Positions 7,240 through 15,943 of a DNA stretch of 62,750 bases are shown piece after piece. Where the stretch lies: the NCBI GenBank assembly GCA_964371655.1, contig CAYJOD010000031.1, positions 1-62,750 on the forward strand, given 5' to 3'. The position numbers were made by a program, and so were the translations under genes. Position 1 is the first letter of the stretch. Each line of letters opens with the position of its first letter. Below the pieces are notes generated by a model. It saw nothing but the letters and a program-made list of their open reading frames with translations, made no database searches and was not told the DNA's origin. Source of the DNA: CAZGSN01 sp964371655 (GTDB taxonomy: Bacteria > Desulfobacterota > Binatia > HRBIN30).

Positions 7240-9474
7240 ATGACCACCAAGACTGCGACGCTCATGTGGACGCTCACGGATGAAGCACCTTTGCTCGCAA
7301 CGTACTCGCTGTTGCCGATGATCAGAGGTTTCCTGAAGGGCTCGGGCATGGCCGTCGAGACGCCGGACATCTCGCTTGCCGCCCGCATCGTCGCCAACTT
7401 TCCCGAGAACCTGACGCCGCTGCAGCGGAAGCCGGACGACCTCACGCAGCTCGGCGAACTGACGCAGTCGCCGGAGGCCATTATCATCAAACTGCCGAAT
7501 ATCTCCGCCTCGATTCCGCAGGTTCAGGAGGCGGTCGAGGAGCTGCAGGCGCACGGGTACAAGATTCCGAACTACCCCGAGAGCCCCAAGGACGAGGCCG
7601 AAAAGGCCGTGCTTGTGCGCTTCGGCAAGGTGCAAGGCAGCGCCGTCAATCCCGTGCTGCGCCAGGGCAACTCCGACCGCCGCTCCCCGCTCTCGGTGAA
7701 AGCATTTTCCAAGAAACACCCACACAAGCTGGGCGCTTGGACCAAGGACAACAAGGCGCACGTGGCACACATGAGCGGCGGCGATTTCTACTCCACCGAG
7801 AATTCCACCACGATCGCGAAGGCCACCGAGGTCCGCTACGAGTTCGTTGACGGCAAGGGAACGGTCACCGTCCTCAAGAAGAAGCTGGGCTTGCTCGCGG
7901 GCGAGATCCTCGACACCTCGGTAATGCACGTGAAGGCGCTGCGGAAATTCTTCGAGGAGCAGATCGAAGACGCCAACCAGACGGGCCTGCTGCTGTCGTT
8001 GCACTTGAAAGCTACGATGATGAAGATCTCGGACCCGGTGATGTTTGGCCACGCCGTCACGGTGTTCTTCAAACCGGTCTTCGACAAGCATGCTGAGACG
8101 TTCAAAGCGATCGGTGTCAATCCCAACAATGGCTTGGGTGACGTCTATGCCAAGATTCAGAAGCTGCCGGCCGACAAGAAGGCGGAGATCGAAGCCGACA
8201 TCAAGGCCGTCTACGCGATCCGTCCTGCTTTGGCCATGGTGGATTCGGACCGGGGCATCACCAATCTCCACTTCCCGAACGACATCATCGTCGACGCCTC
8301 GATGCCGGTGGTGGTGCGCGAGTCGGGTCAGATGTGGGGGCCCGACGGTAAGCTCCACGAGGTCAAGGCGATGATTCCCGACCGGTGCTACGCCACAACG
8401 TATCGGACGATCATTGACGATTGCCGGGAGTACGGGGCCTTCGACCCGGCAACGATGGGCAATGTGCCGAACGTCGGTCTCATGGCCCAGCAAGCCGAGG
8501 AGTATGGCTCGCACGATAAGACCTTCATTGCCCCGGGTGCAGGGACGATGCGGGTCGTCGACGAGTCCTCCGGGGCGACGCTCCTCCAGCAGGCGGTGGA
8601 GGAGGGCGATATCTTCCGTTCGTGCCAGGCGAAGGACGTCCCGGTCCGCGACTGGGTCAAGCTCGCCGTGCGGCGGGCTCGCGCCACCGGGGCACCGGCC
8701 GTCTTTTGGCTCGACAAGAACCGCGGACACGATGCCCAGGTGATCGCGAAGGTGGAAACCTACCTCAAGGACCACGACACCAGCGGCCTCGATATTCGCA
8801 TCCTGCCGCCGGTCGAGGCAATGAAGTTCTCGCTCGTACGCATCCGCAAGGGACAGGACACCATCTCGGTGACCGGGAATGCTCTGCGTGACTATCTAAC
8901 CGACCTCTTCCCGATCCTCGAGATCGGCACCTCGGCGAAGATGCTGTCGATCGTGCCGCTGCTCGCCGGTGGCGGCCTGTTCGAGACCGGTGCCGGCGGC
9001 TCGGCGCCGAAGCACGTGCAGCAGTTCGAAAAGGAAAACTACCTGCGTTGGGATTCACTCGGTGAGTTCTCGGCGCTGGGGGCTGCGCTCGAGCACGTCG
9101 GCAGCGCGTTCAAGAACGAACGCGCAGCGCTGCTGGCGGAAACGCTGGACCAGGCCATCGCCAAGTTCCTCGACAACAACAGGTCGCCGGCGCGCAAGGT
9201 CGGTCAGATCGATAACCGCGGCAGTCACTTCTACCTCGCCATGTACTGGGCTGAGGCGCTGGCGGCGCAGTCCAAGGACAAGGACCTCCAGACGCGCTTC
9301 TCCGGCGTGGCGAAGCAGCTGCAGGAGAATGAGGACAAGATCAATGCCGAGCTCCTCGGGGTGCAAAAGAAGCCGGTCGACATGGGCGGCTACTACCAGC
9401 CGGATCCCGAGAAGGTGGGGCCGGCGATGCGGCCGAGCCCCACGCTGAACGCGATCATCGACGCGTTGCAGTGA
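7240..9474 (+). CDS. icd: NADP-dependent isocitrate dehydrogenase, monomeric type
   Basis: Monomeric isocitrate dehydrogenase (IDH-II) of 744 residues, the usual family length. It oxidises isocitrate to 2-oxoglutarate with NADP+ in the TCA cycle. Family landmarks include SLLPMIRGFLKGSG, LRQGNSDRRSP, LHLKATMMKISDPVMFGHAV, GTMRVVDESSGATLLQQAVE and NRGSHFYLAMYWAEALA. The start at 7240 follows ACAGGAG and gives the conserved N-terminus; an upstream in-frame ATG at 7156 would add 28 residues of poor quality. It is transcribed alone. Identification is very secure. Confidence 0.96.
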   Translation: MTTKTATLMWTLTDEAPLLATYSLLPMIRGFLKGSGMAVETPDISLAARIVANFPENLTPLQRKPDDLTQLGELTQSPEAIIIKLPNISASIPQVQEAVEELQAHGYKIPNYPESPKDEAEKAVLVRFGKVQGSAVNPVLRQGNSDRRSPLSVKAFSKKHPHKLGAWTKDNKAHVAHMSGGDFYSTENSTTIAKATEVRYEFVDGKGTVTVLKKKLGLLAGEILDTSVMHVKALRKFFEEQIEDANQTGLLLSLHLKATMMKISDPVMFGHAVTVFFKPVFDKHAETFKAIGVNPNNGLGDVYAKIQKLPADKKAEIEADIKAVYAIRPALAMVDSDRGITNLHFPNDIIVDASMPVVVRESGQMWGPDGKLHEVKAMIPDRCYATTYRTIIDDCREYGAFDPATMGNVPNVGLMAQQAEEYGSHDKTFIAPGAGTMRVVDESSGATLLQQAVEEGDIFRSCQAKDVPVRDWVKLAVRRARATGAPAVFWLDKNRGHDAQVIAKVETYLKDHDTSGLDIRILPPVEAMKFSLVRIRKGQDTISVTGNALRDYLTDLFPILEIGTSAKMLSIVPLLAGGGLFETGAGGSAPKHVQQFEKENYLRWDSLGEFSALGAALEHVGSAFKNERAALLAETLDQAIAKFLDNNRSPARKVGQIDNRGSHFYLAMYWAEALAAQSKDKDLQTRFSGVAKQLQENEDKINAELLGVQKKPVDMGGYYQPDPEKVGPAMRPSPTLNAIIDALQ

Positions 9475-9545
9475 GGGCTGGGTCCCGCGTCGACTTCGCA
9501 GCTAGGATATCTCGCACATGCGGAGGACGTGGGACCAAAGAAGGA

Positions 9546-9755
9546 TTCACCGCAGAGGACGCAGAGGACAGCTCCCCTCTCCCGCATTACTTGCGGGAGA
9601 GGGTTAGGGTGAGGGAACCGAGGCGGCGGGGATGGGTGGCGGAGCTCCGCGTCGGGGAAATGGATCCCTCACCCCCGCCCTCTCCCGCAGTGATGCGGGA
9701 GAGGGAGTGCTTCCAAACAGCGGCGTCAGCCCGCGCCAGGGTCTCTGCGGTGAGA
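9546..9755. repeat. CACCGCAGAGG inverted repeat enclosing repeat C, copy 1
   Basis: The outer arms TTCACCGCAGAGGACGCAGA (9546-9565) and GGTCTCTGCGGTGA (9739-9752) face each other. Between them sits repeat C (about 9571-9727): two hairpins of CTCTCCCGCATTACTTGCGG type joined by GGGTTAGGGTGAGGGA and its complement. It appears to be one element nested in another. The rest of 9475-9760 contains no gene. Confidence 0.75.
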
Positions 9756-9760
9756 TCAAT

Positions 9761-11050
9761 CTATTTTGTGGAATCAGCGTTAGAGGTCTGATGTTCCAGG
9801 ATCGCGCCCTGCGCGCGCAGGCGCTCTTGCAGTAGCGCCACGTCGACTTCATCCACAGCTACGCGCGCCGCGGCGGCGATTGCCGCCGCGGTTCCCGCCG
9901 CCTGGCCGGTGGCCATGCACGCCGGAATCTCCTTGGTGGCGTTGTGGGTCGGATGATCCACCGAGATGCAGCGGCCGGCAACGAGTAGATTGCGAACCTC
10001 GTTCGCCAACAGCGAGCGATAGGGAATCCAGTACAGCGTTCCATACTTGGTCCAGTGCCCGGTGATGGCGATGGCGTCGGCCATCGGCTGATCCATGTCG
10101 CCGCGCTTGAGCACGTAGCGACCGATCATGCGCCGGCTTTCGGTGATGCCGAGATCGCGCGCGATCTCGCAAATGTGGGCGTCCTTGAATTGGGGCACGT
10201 CGCGACGCAGTTGGTCGACCGCCTCCATCACCTTCTTGCGGCATTCGATCTCGGCCAGGGTCAGATCGAACGGGTCGGTCGCATCGATCTTGCGCACGAC
10301 ACCCTTGGTCGCACCCCAGGGCAGCAGCACCTGACCCTTGCCGGTGGTCCGGAAGAACCACCGGCCTTCGTCGATCGCGGCGTCGACGTCGTCGATCCCG
10401 CCCATGCGAAACCACAGCCAGGGCAGCACGCTTTCCTTCTCGAACGGTACGCCGACCGAGGCGAAGATGTCGCCGTCGCCGCTGGCGTCGACGACGGTGT
10501 CGGCGAGGATGGCAAAGCGCCCGGACTTCCCCTGAAAGACGACGCCACGCAGGCGATCGCCGTCGCGCAATCCCTCGCAGGCCCACGAGTGCAGCAGCAG
10601 ACGCACGCCGCTCTCCTCGCACATCTGATTGAGGGCGAAGCGAAACTCCTCGGGATCGAACGCAACCGAATAGCGCACCCGGTGCGGCCCCATGCCCCAC
10701 ACCAACCCCCAAGTGCGATAGTGCTCGATCAAGGTCTCGTCCGCCGCGCCCCACTCGTGGCGCGGCGGAAACACGGCGGCCTGGCGCGTCGCCAGCCGTT
10801 CGATCATCTCCTGGCACAGCCCGCCGATCACCTGGTGCCCGTTGCCGTCGTCCAACGTCAACAGCAGGATCACCAAACCTCCGGTGGCGATGCCGCCGAG
10901 CCCGCCGTGGCGTTCGACGAGCATGGTGTCGGCACCGTTGCGTGCCGCGGCGACGGCGGCACTCACGCCCGCGGCGCCGCCACCGACGACGAGCACCTGT
11001 GTCGTGGCAACGACCGGAGTCTGGCGCGCTGGTTCGTCGATGAAGGCCAT
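9761..11050 (-). CDS. FAD-dependent oxidoreductase
   Basis: FAD-dependent oxidoreductase of the FAD_oxidored type, 429 residues. The N-terminal dinucleotide motif VLVVGGGAAGVSAAVAA (about residues 19-35) is followed by the family's GGLGGIATGGLV. A second FAD contact lies near VVDASGDGDIFA. The C-terminus contains GRCISVDHPTHNATKEIPAC and TGQAAGTAAA, typical of a family with thiol-containing active sites of mostly unknown substrate. It is the last gene of a minus-strand set with an LLM monooxygenase and an alpha/beta hydrolase, suggesting a small oxidative catabolic or detoxifying pathway. The substrate is unknown. Confidence 0.88.
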   Translation of the reverse strand: MAFIDEPARQTPVVATTQVLVVGGGAAGVSAAVAAARNGADTMLVERHGGLGGIATGGLVILLLTLDDGNGHQVIGGLCQEMIERLATRQAAVFPPRHEWGAADETLIEHYRTWGLVWGMGPHRVRYSVAFDPEEFRFALNQMCEESGVRLLLHSWACEGLRDGDRLRGVVFQGKSGRFAILADTVVDASGDGDIFASVGVPFEKESVLPWLWFRMGGIDDVDAAIDEGRWFFRTTGKGQVLLPWGATKGVVRKIDATDPFDLTLAEIECRKKVMEAVDQLRRDVPQFKDAHICEIARDLGITESRRMIGRYVLKRGDMDQPMADAIAITGHWTKYGTLYWIPYRSLLANEVRNLLVAGRCISVDHPTHNATKEIPACMATGQAAGTAAAIAAAARVAVDEVDVALLQERLRAQGAILEHQTSNADSTK

Positions 11051-11066
11051 GATCGGTTTTCAGTGT

Positions 11067-12248
11067 TCAGTGTTCAGTTTTCGGTTTTCGGCGTCGGTCC
11101 CGAGACCCGGCAGCCGGCGCCCTGAACTGTGGAATGACTTCTTTCGCGAACAGCTCCATGCTCTTGAACGCCTTGGCGCGCGGCATGTCGCCGATGCGGC
11201 CGCCGCCGATGAATAGACCAAAGCCGAGCTCCTTCTCGATCTGCTTGAGACGATCGGCGACCGTGCGCGCGCTGCCGATCAAGATGTAGCCGTCGCGTTC
11301 GAGCTCTTCGAAGCTGAGCTCGTTCAGTGGTCGCAACCCCGCACCCAGAAACTTGCGCAGCGAGTCCTCGCTGACGTAGCCGGGCGGCAGTAGGAAATGC
11401 GGCGGTAGCTTCAGCCCGCGCCGAAACAACCACATCACGTGCGCCTTGGCCTCGCGGCGCGCGCGTGCATCGGTCTCGGCGACGTAGACCGGCAGGGCAA
11501 AGCCGATCTGCTCGGGAGGGGCGCTGTATCCCGCGGCCTCGGCAGCCGCTTTGTACTCTTCGATCAAATGCTTGGTGTGGGCGTACGACGTGAACACGCT
11601 CACGAACGGGTAGCGGCGCTGCGCTCCCCAGTGAATGGTCTCGGTGCTCCCCTGCGACGGCAACCAGATCGGCGGATGCGGCTGCTGCAGTGGGCGCGGC
11701 CAGATGTTCGCGTAGCGCACGCGATAGTGCTCGCCCTCGAAGCAGAACGGGCCGTCTTCGGTCCAGGCGCGCACGATCAAGTCGTGGGCTTCGTAAAAGC
11801 GCTCGCGCGAGTAGGTGGGGTTGACCCCGGACGATAGATATTCGCAACCGATGCCACGCACGAAGCCGGAGATGATGCGGCCACCCGACAGGACGTCGAG
11901 CATCGCGATCTCCTCGGCGATGCGCAGCGGATGATCGCGCAGCGGCAGGGCATTGCCGAGGATCGCGATCTTGGCGCGCTGCGTTCGCCGGATGAGCGCC
12001 GCGGCCATGAGATTCGGCGAAGGCATGGTGCCGTACGCGTTCTGATGATGCTCGTTGACGCCGAGGCCGTCGAAGCCGAGCTTCTCGGCGTACTCCATTT
12101 CGTCGAGATACTCGTTGTACAGCACCCGCCCGCGTTGCGGGTCGTAGTGACGGTTGGAGAACGTGACCCACGCCGACGCGTGGCGCTGATCGAAGTCGTC
12201 GGGCAGGTAGGGCCACGGCATCAGGTGGAAGTAGAAGAACTGGACCAT
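11067..12248 (-). CDS. LLM class flavin/F420-dependent oxidoreductase
   Basis: Luciferase-like monooxygenase of 393 residues with a bacterial-luciferase TIM barrel. Landmarks are YAEKLGFDGLGVNEHHQNAY, AKIAILGNALPLRDHPLRIA, EEIAMLDVLSGGRIISGFVR and YSRERFYEAHDLIVRAWTED. Members use FMN or F420; the window also encodes CofD, so F420 use is possible but unproven. The ATG at 12248 begins two bases after the hydrolase stop. The reading frame is open to 12731, but that extra part is out-of-frame hydrolase sequence. The C-terminal tail (RAPAAGSRDRRRKPKTEH) is low in family character and lies in GTTCAGT-type repeat DNA, so the original stop may have been displaced. Confidence 0.9.
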   Translation of the reverse strand: MVQFFYFHLMPWPYLPDDFDQRHASAWVTFSNRHYDPQRGRVLYNEYLDEMEYAEKLGFDGLGVNEHHQNAYGTMPSPNLMAAALIRRTQRAKIAILGNALPLRDHPLRIAEEIAMLDVLSGGRIISGFVRGIGCEYLSSGVNPTYSRERFYEAHDLIVRAWTEDGPFCFEGEHYRVRYANIWPRPLQQPHPPIWLPSQGSTETIHWGAQRRYPFVSVFTSYAHTKHLIEEYKAAAEAAGYSAPPEQIGFALPVYVAETDARARREAKAHVMWLFRRGLKLPPHFLLPPGYVSEDSLRKFLGAGLRPLNELSFEELERDGYILIGSARTVADRLKQIEKELGFGLFIGGGRIGDMPRAKAFKSMELFAKEVIPQFRAPAAGSRDRRRKPKTEH

Positions 12249-12250
12249 CG

Positions 12251-13027
12251 TCACTCCGCGGCAAGGAAGGGGATGGCCAGGCGCGCGAGCTCCTCCATCT
12301 TCTCGAACGGGACCAAGTGCCCGCACTCTGGGATCGTGTGCAGCACGGCGTTGGGAATCAGGCGCGCATACGCCTCGCCGTGCGCCGGCGCCAGAAAGGA
12401 GTCCTGCGCTCCCCACAGCACCAGGGTTGGGGCCGAGATGCGGCGCAGCCGACGCGCCAGCTTCGGGTTGTAGAAGTAGGGGTTCCACGTCAAACGCGCC
12501 AAGGTGGTCGACTCGCCGTAGGCGCGCACCACAGCTTCGGGATCGATCGTGCTCGGCAGCAACTGCGCCGCACGCGACGGATCGTGGAAGAGATGACGCA
12601 AGGTCTCTTCGAGCGGATTGAGAAAGACATCGTAGCGTTCGACCCCATCGACTTTCAGTCCGGCGGCGCCAACCAGGACCAGGCGATGCACCCGCTGCGG
12701 CTGCGTGGCGGCGAGCTCGGCGGCGATCCATCCGCCCAGCGAAGTGCCGAGGATCGACACGTGATCGAGGTGGAGGGTGTCGAGAAGATCGGCGTAGTGA
12801 AAAACCAGATCGTCGATGCCATCGAGCCAGGGTGGACGCTCGCTTTGTCCGAAGCCCGGATGGTCAGGTGCGAACACCTTGAAGTGTGCCGCCAGCGCCT
12901 CGTGATAAGGGAACCAGCGGCTCGGCGCGAGCTCCGGCGCCAGCACCAGCAGCGGCGCCCCGCGGCCGCCGCGCAGCAGATACGTCTGCAGGCCGGCAAC
13001 CGAGAGCATCTGGCCACGATGGGGCAT
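12251..13027 (-). CDS. alpha/beta hydrolase
   Basis: Alpha/beta hydrolase of 258 residues. The nucleophile elbow GTSLGG (Ser about residue 95), the acid Asp in LWGAQDSFL and the His in PECGHLVPFE form a complete catalytic triad. The oxyanion strand region (LVLAPELAPS) and APDHPGFGQSERP are typical of ring-fission or ester hydrolases. It is the first gene of the minus-strand set and is spaced two bases from the LLM gene, which implies coupling. With the two oxidoreductases it suggests cleavage of an oxygenated intermediate. The actual substrate is not deducible. Confidence 0.9.
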   Translation of the reverse strand: MPHRGQMLSVAGLQTYLLRGGRGAPLLVLAPELAPSRWFPYHEALAAHFKVFAPDHPGFGQSERPPWLDGIDDLVFHYADLLDTLHLDHVSILGTSLGGWIAAELAATQPQRVHRLVLVGAAGLKVDGVERYDVFLNPLEETLRHLFHDPSRAAQLLPSTIDPEAVVRAYGESTTLARLTWNPYFYNPKLARRLRRISAPTLVLWGAQDSFLAPAHGEAYARLIPNAVLHTIPECGHLVPFEKMEELARLAIPFLAAE

Positions 13028-13431
13028 GGCGTCGCTTATACGGTGCCGTCGTGGCCTCGTTCAAGGGAAGCCACGGGTGGCGGCTCCATTTGAAATTGCA
13101 GAGGCGCGGCAGCTGCGTCTCTACGGCGTCGTTCGCACCACGCGACCTTGAACCGCCCCCCGCCAAGCCACGTCGACGCTTGATTCTCACCAGGCGGAAA
13201 CCTTTCGACCTCAGGGATATCGATATGCGGAGAGGATTCGTTGAGATGAGCTCGGAGGCCAACAACCCCCATTGACAGCTCCGATATATCTTGAATCATA
13301 AGACAGCTTAGTGTCGCGATTGTTTGAATGGCGATGAGTGTAAATTGAGGCGGCCCGTCGCGTCTAAGCGTTAGGGGCCGATGCATCCAGGGGCCGCACG
13401 GATAGCCGGGCGGAAGGAGTGGCGTCGAGAC
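13028..13431. promoter_or_regulatory. divergent spacer with possible promoter
   Basis: About 400 bases between the divergent hydrolase and choice-of-anchor genes, with no gene seen. A perfect TTGACA at 13272-13277 is followed by an AT-rich stretch (ATATATCTTGAATCATAAG), unusual in this GC-rich sequence, and could be a promoter for the rightward gene. The -10 element is not clear. A GGAAGGAG at about 13412 precedes the chosen start, with long spacing. Confidence 0.3.
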
Positions 13432-15468
13432 ATGATCGCAAGAAGAGGAAATCGTGGGAAGACGTGCGTCGTCAGCACGGGCGTATGCGCACTGCTTAGC
13501 GTTTTGTATCCCGCTGCGGGGCAGGCCCTCGATCGCCACATCCAGCCGGTTGCCTGCACGGCTTCGTTTGGCGGCGAGATGAACGTCCAGCCGGCTGTAA
13601 TTCCCAATGGCGGAACGGTGAAGTTTGCGAATTTCGCGCTCAACTTGGGAAGTGCTTCGAATCCGTGCGACGTTACCGCACTCTCCGCACGTTTCTGCTG
13701 CCCGCAAAGTGATGGTCGACCCGCGCCCGGGTGCGCGAGTATCGGTGACGTCTGCGGGGCGGGATGCACGATTCTGACATGTGTCAACTCGGGGCTCTCC
13801 GGACCCGGCGACGCGACTCTCTGCCTGGATTCCGCTTCCGATGATGGATCCGTGAGCTGCGTCATCAATGCGGCGCCCGGCGTTGCCGTGGGCAACGGCC
13901 GCCTCCTCGGTATTGGCACACCGCACTCGACGGCCGACGATGTGGCGCAGATCTTTGCCGTGGTTCCGGCTGGGGTCGGTGTGCTTTCTCCGACACAGAC
14001 TCCGACGGTGACGGCGACTTCGACCGTCACAGAGACAGCCACCTCGACGGCGACTTCGACCGCCACGGAGACAGCCACCTCGACGGCGACTGCGACCGCT
14101 ACGGAGACAACCACCTCGACGGCGACGGCGACCTCGACCCCGACCCAGACCGCGACGATCACGTCGACCGTGACCGCGACCTCCACCCCGACCGAGACCG
14201 CGACGATCACGCCGACAGCGACCCAGACACCCTGTGCCCCGGATGGGGTGCCCTGTGAAGATGGGAACCCGTGCACGATGAACGATCAGTGCCTGGGAGG
14301 AATCTGTGTAGGCGGCCCGCCAACCAACTGCGACGATATGGACGCGTGCACCACCGACGGCTGTGCCCCGGCGAGCGGCTGTACCCACGTGCCGGTCGAA
14401 AGCGAAGCCTGCGGCAACTGCAGCGACTGCGTGGACAACGATATGGACGGCAATACCGATATCGAAGACCCGAAATGCAACGGGATACCAGCTCTACAGC
14501 GTTTCGCCGTGGTGTCGACGTCGCCGGCCGTGCACGGTCCGTTGTACTTGGGCAGCGACGTCAATATCGACAGCGTCAACGGTACGTGCTCCGGCTCGCC
14601 ATCGCCCTTCCCGGGTGGCATCAGCCGCGCTGGTGTGTGTGGCCGAGACATGGCCATCCGCGCCGGTACCACCATGGGTATCCTGGCCACCGATCGAACC
14701 CTGCCGGACCAGGTCGTCGTTTTTGGCCAGGGATTCACCGGAGCGCGCGACATCAGCATTCGCAGCGAGTTTGTCAGTGATGGCACGACCGAGATCATCA
14801 AGGGCCGCTCGCCCTTCGTCGGCCCCGGTCAGTGCAGCGACAATCTTGCGGTGTGCACGGCAAACTCCGACTGTACGGCGACCTGCGACAACCGGCCGCA
14901 GTTGGATACGCCAATGAGCCCGTACGTCGACCGAACCGGCACCGCCGACAACTTCGTGCGCTGCCAAGACTTGCTTGCGTCCGTCGTGCCCATTTCGATA
15001 ACGGTTGCGACCCTGCCGGGAAACGTCCCCGGTTACCTGGATGGAACGACGGATCTCCGCACCAGCGGCCGGCTGCCCACTCTGACGATCAACCTGGGCC
15101 ACGGGCTCCAGGTCATCCACGTCGAGCGCGCTCTGATCGCGGGCAACTCCGAGGTGCGCTTCGTGGGTTTCCCCGACACGACGTTGGTGATCCGCGTCAA
15201 TCGTCAGCTTCACATCGGCGGCCTCGCCAGGATCACCCTGCTGGGCGGCCTGACGCCGAACCTGGTTCTGTGGAACCTGGAAGGGAGCAAGCGCAGCATC
15301 AGCCTCAATCGCCAATCACAGTTCCGTGGCACCATGCTGGCTCCGCAGCGCCGCCACATCAGTGTCGGCGGCGAGGTGTTGGTGGAAGGGGCGCTGCTCG
15401 CCAAGAAGATACACATTGGTGTGCAGTCACACGTCGTCCACTATCCCTTCACCGGCATGTTGTTCTGA
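13432..15468 (+). CDS. secreted choice-of-anchor protein with Thr-rich linker
   Basis: Exported protein of 678 residues. A signal peptide (about residues 1-33) precedes a Cys-containing N-terminal domain (about 34-180). Then comes a Thr/Ser/Ala linker (about 185-265), a Cys-rich segment (PCEDGNPCTMNDQCLGGICV and relatives, about 267-345) and a C-terminal domain. That last domain resembles choice-of-anchor type A adhesins: TLTINLGHGLQVIHVERALI, VVRVN-like LVIRVNRQLHIGG, and FRGTMLAPQRRHISVGG. The linker DNA is a 36-base tandem repeat. The ATG at 13381 is an alternative start. Likely surface-attached or released; function unknown. Such modular Thr-linker proteins are common in delta-type lineages. 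Confidence 0.8.
   Translation: MIARRGNRGKTCVVSTGVCALLSVLYPAAGQALDRHIQPVACTASFGGEMNVQPAVIPNGGTVKFANFALNLGSASNPCDVTALSARFCCPQSDGRPAPGCASIGDVCGAGCTILTCVNSGLSGPGDATLCLDSASDDGSVSCVINAAPGVAVGNGRLLGIGTPHSTADDVAQIFAVVPAGVGVLSPTQTPTVTATSTVTETATSTATSTATETATSTATATATETTTSTATATSTPTQTATITSTVTATSTPTETATITPTATQTPCAPDGVPCEDGNPCTMNDQCLGGICVGGPPTNCDDMDACTTDGCAPASGCTHVPVESEACGNCSDCVDNDMDGNTDIEDPKCNGIPALQRFAVVSTSPAVHGPLYLGSDVNIDSVNGTCSGSPSPFPGGISRAGVCGRDMAIRAGTTMGILATDRTLPDQVVVFGQGFTGARDISIRSEFVSDGTTEIIKGRSPFVGPGQCSDNLAVCTANSDCTATCDNRPQLDTPMSPYVDRTGTADNFVRCQDLLASVVPISITVATLPGNVPGYLDGTTDLRTSGRLPTLTINLGHGLQVIHVERALIAGNSEVRFVGFPDTTLVIRVNRQLHIGGLARITLLGGLTPNLVLWNLEGSKRSISLNRQSQFRGTMLAPQRRHISVGGEVLVEGALLAKKIHIGVQSHVVHYPFTGMLF
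14000..14225 (+). repeat. 36-base coding tandem repeat
   Basis: Degenerate repeat within the choice-of-anchor gene. The period is 36 bases, built on ACGGAGACAGCCACCTCGAC followed by GGCGACTTCGACCGCC. It encodes the Thr/Ser/Ala linker (ATSTATETATST pattern). The period is a multiple of three, so copy number can change without frameshift. Confidence 0.8.
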
Positions 15469-15502
15469 AGCAAGGACATTCGCTGGTCGTGGTGCAGGGT
15501 GT

Positions 15503-15583
15503 CGGCGATCCCACGAATCACCGCTCCCTAACGGTCGCGGCTCAGGTCGCGATCCTCAGGTTTTCGCCAGGTCAGAGCCGCAC
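15503..15583 (+). repeat. dispersed repeat B, copy 2
   Basis: Nearly identical to 976-1053, including CACCGCTCCCTAACGGTCGC and TTTTCGCCAGG. It lies in the gene-free interval 15469-15943 shared with MITE-like element A copy 2. Confidence 0.85.
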
Positions 15584-15686
15584 GCGTAAGCAAGCGGTCA
15601 GCGAGTGTAAGCTTCCGTAGATGCACGGGACGGCATGCATCGACGCTGCTCGCCCTCTCTCAACATGTTGGTGAGAACGATTCCCT

Positions 15687-15831
15687 GGTGGCTCAGTTTG
15701 ATTGTCATTCCGAGCCGTCGCAGTTTCCGCGGCGAGGAATCTTCCGCGGCTACGGTGGGCACTACATTCCACTGCAGTCCTCGCTCCGCTCGGGATGACA
15801 TCGGGCGAAAACATCAAACTGATCCGCCACC
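15687..15831. mobile_element. MITE-like element A, copy 2
   Basis: 145 bases with clear terminal inverted repeats (GGTGGCTCAGTTTGAT / GGTGGCGGATCAGTTTGAT), followed inward by GTCATTCCGAGCCGTCG and its partner. The flanking octamers GATTCCCT (15679-15686) and CATTCGCT (15832-15839) match at six of eight positions and may be a diverged target duplication. Confidence 0.8.
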
Positions 15832-15943
15832 CATTCGCTCGGTGGCCACGCGGAGCCGGCTTTCAGCGCTTGTGAAAGAATCCCGCAGCGCGAGGGCGAA
15901 AGATCCCCCTCGCATTCCGGAATGCCCTGGGGCCTGTCCCGTC

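Noticed and set aside
7219..8775. 518-codon frame antisense to isocitrate dehydrogenase
   Set aside because: High GC creates long antisense frames; composition is rich in His/Arg/Asp with no family pattern, and the sense gene is certain.
10055..11125. 356-codon frame antisense to the FAD oxidoreductase
   Set aside because: Shadow frame; the minus-strand protein has all expected flavoprotein motifs.
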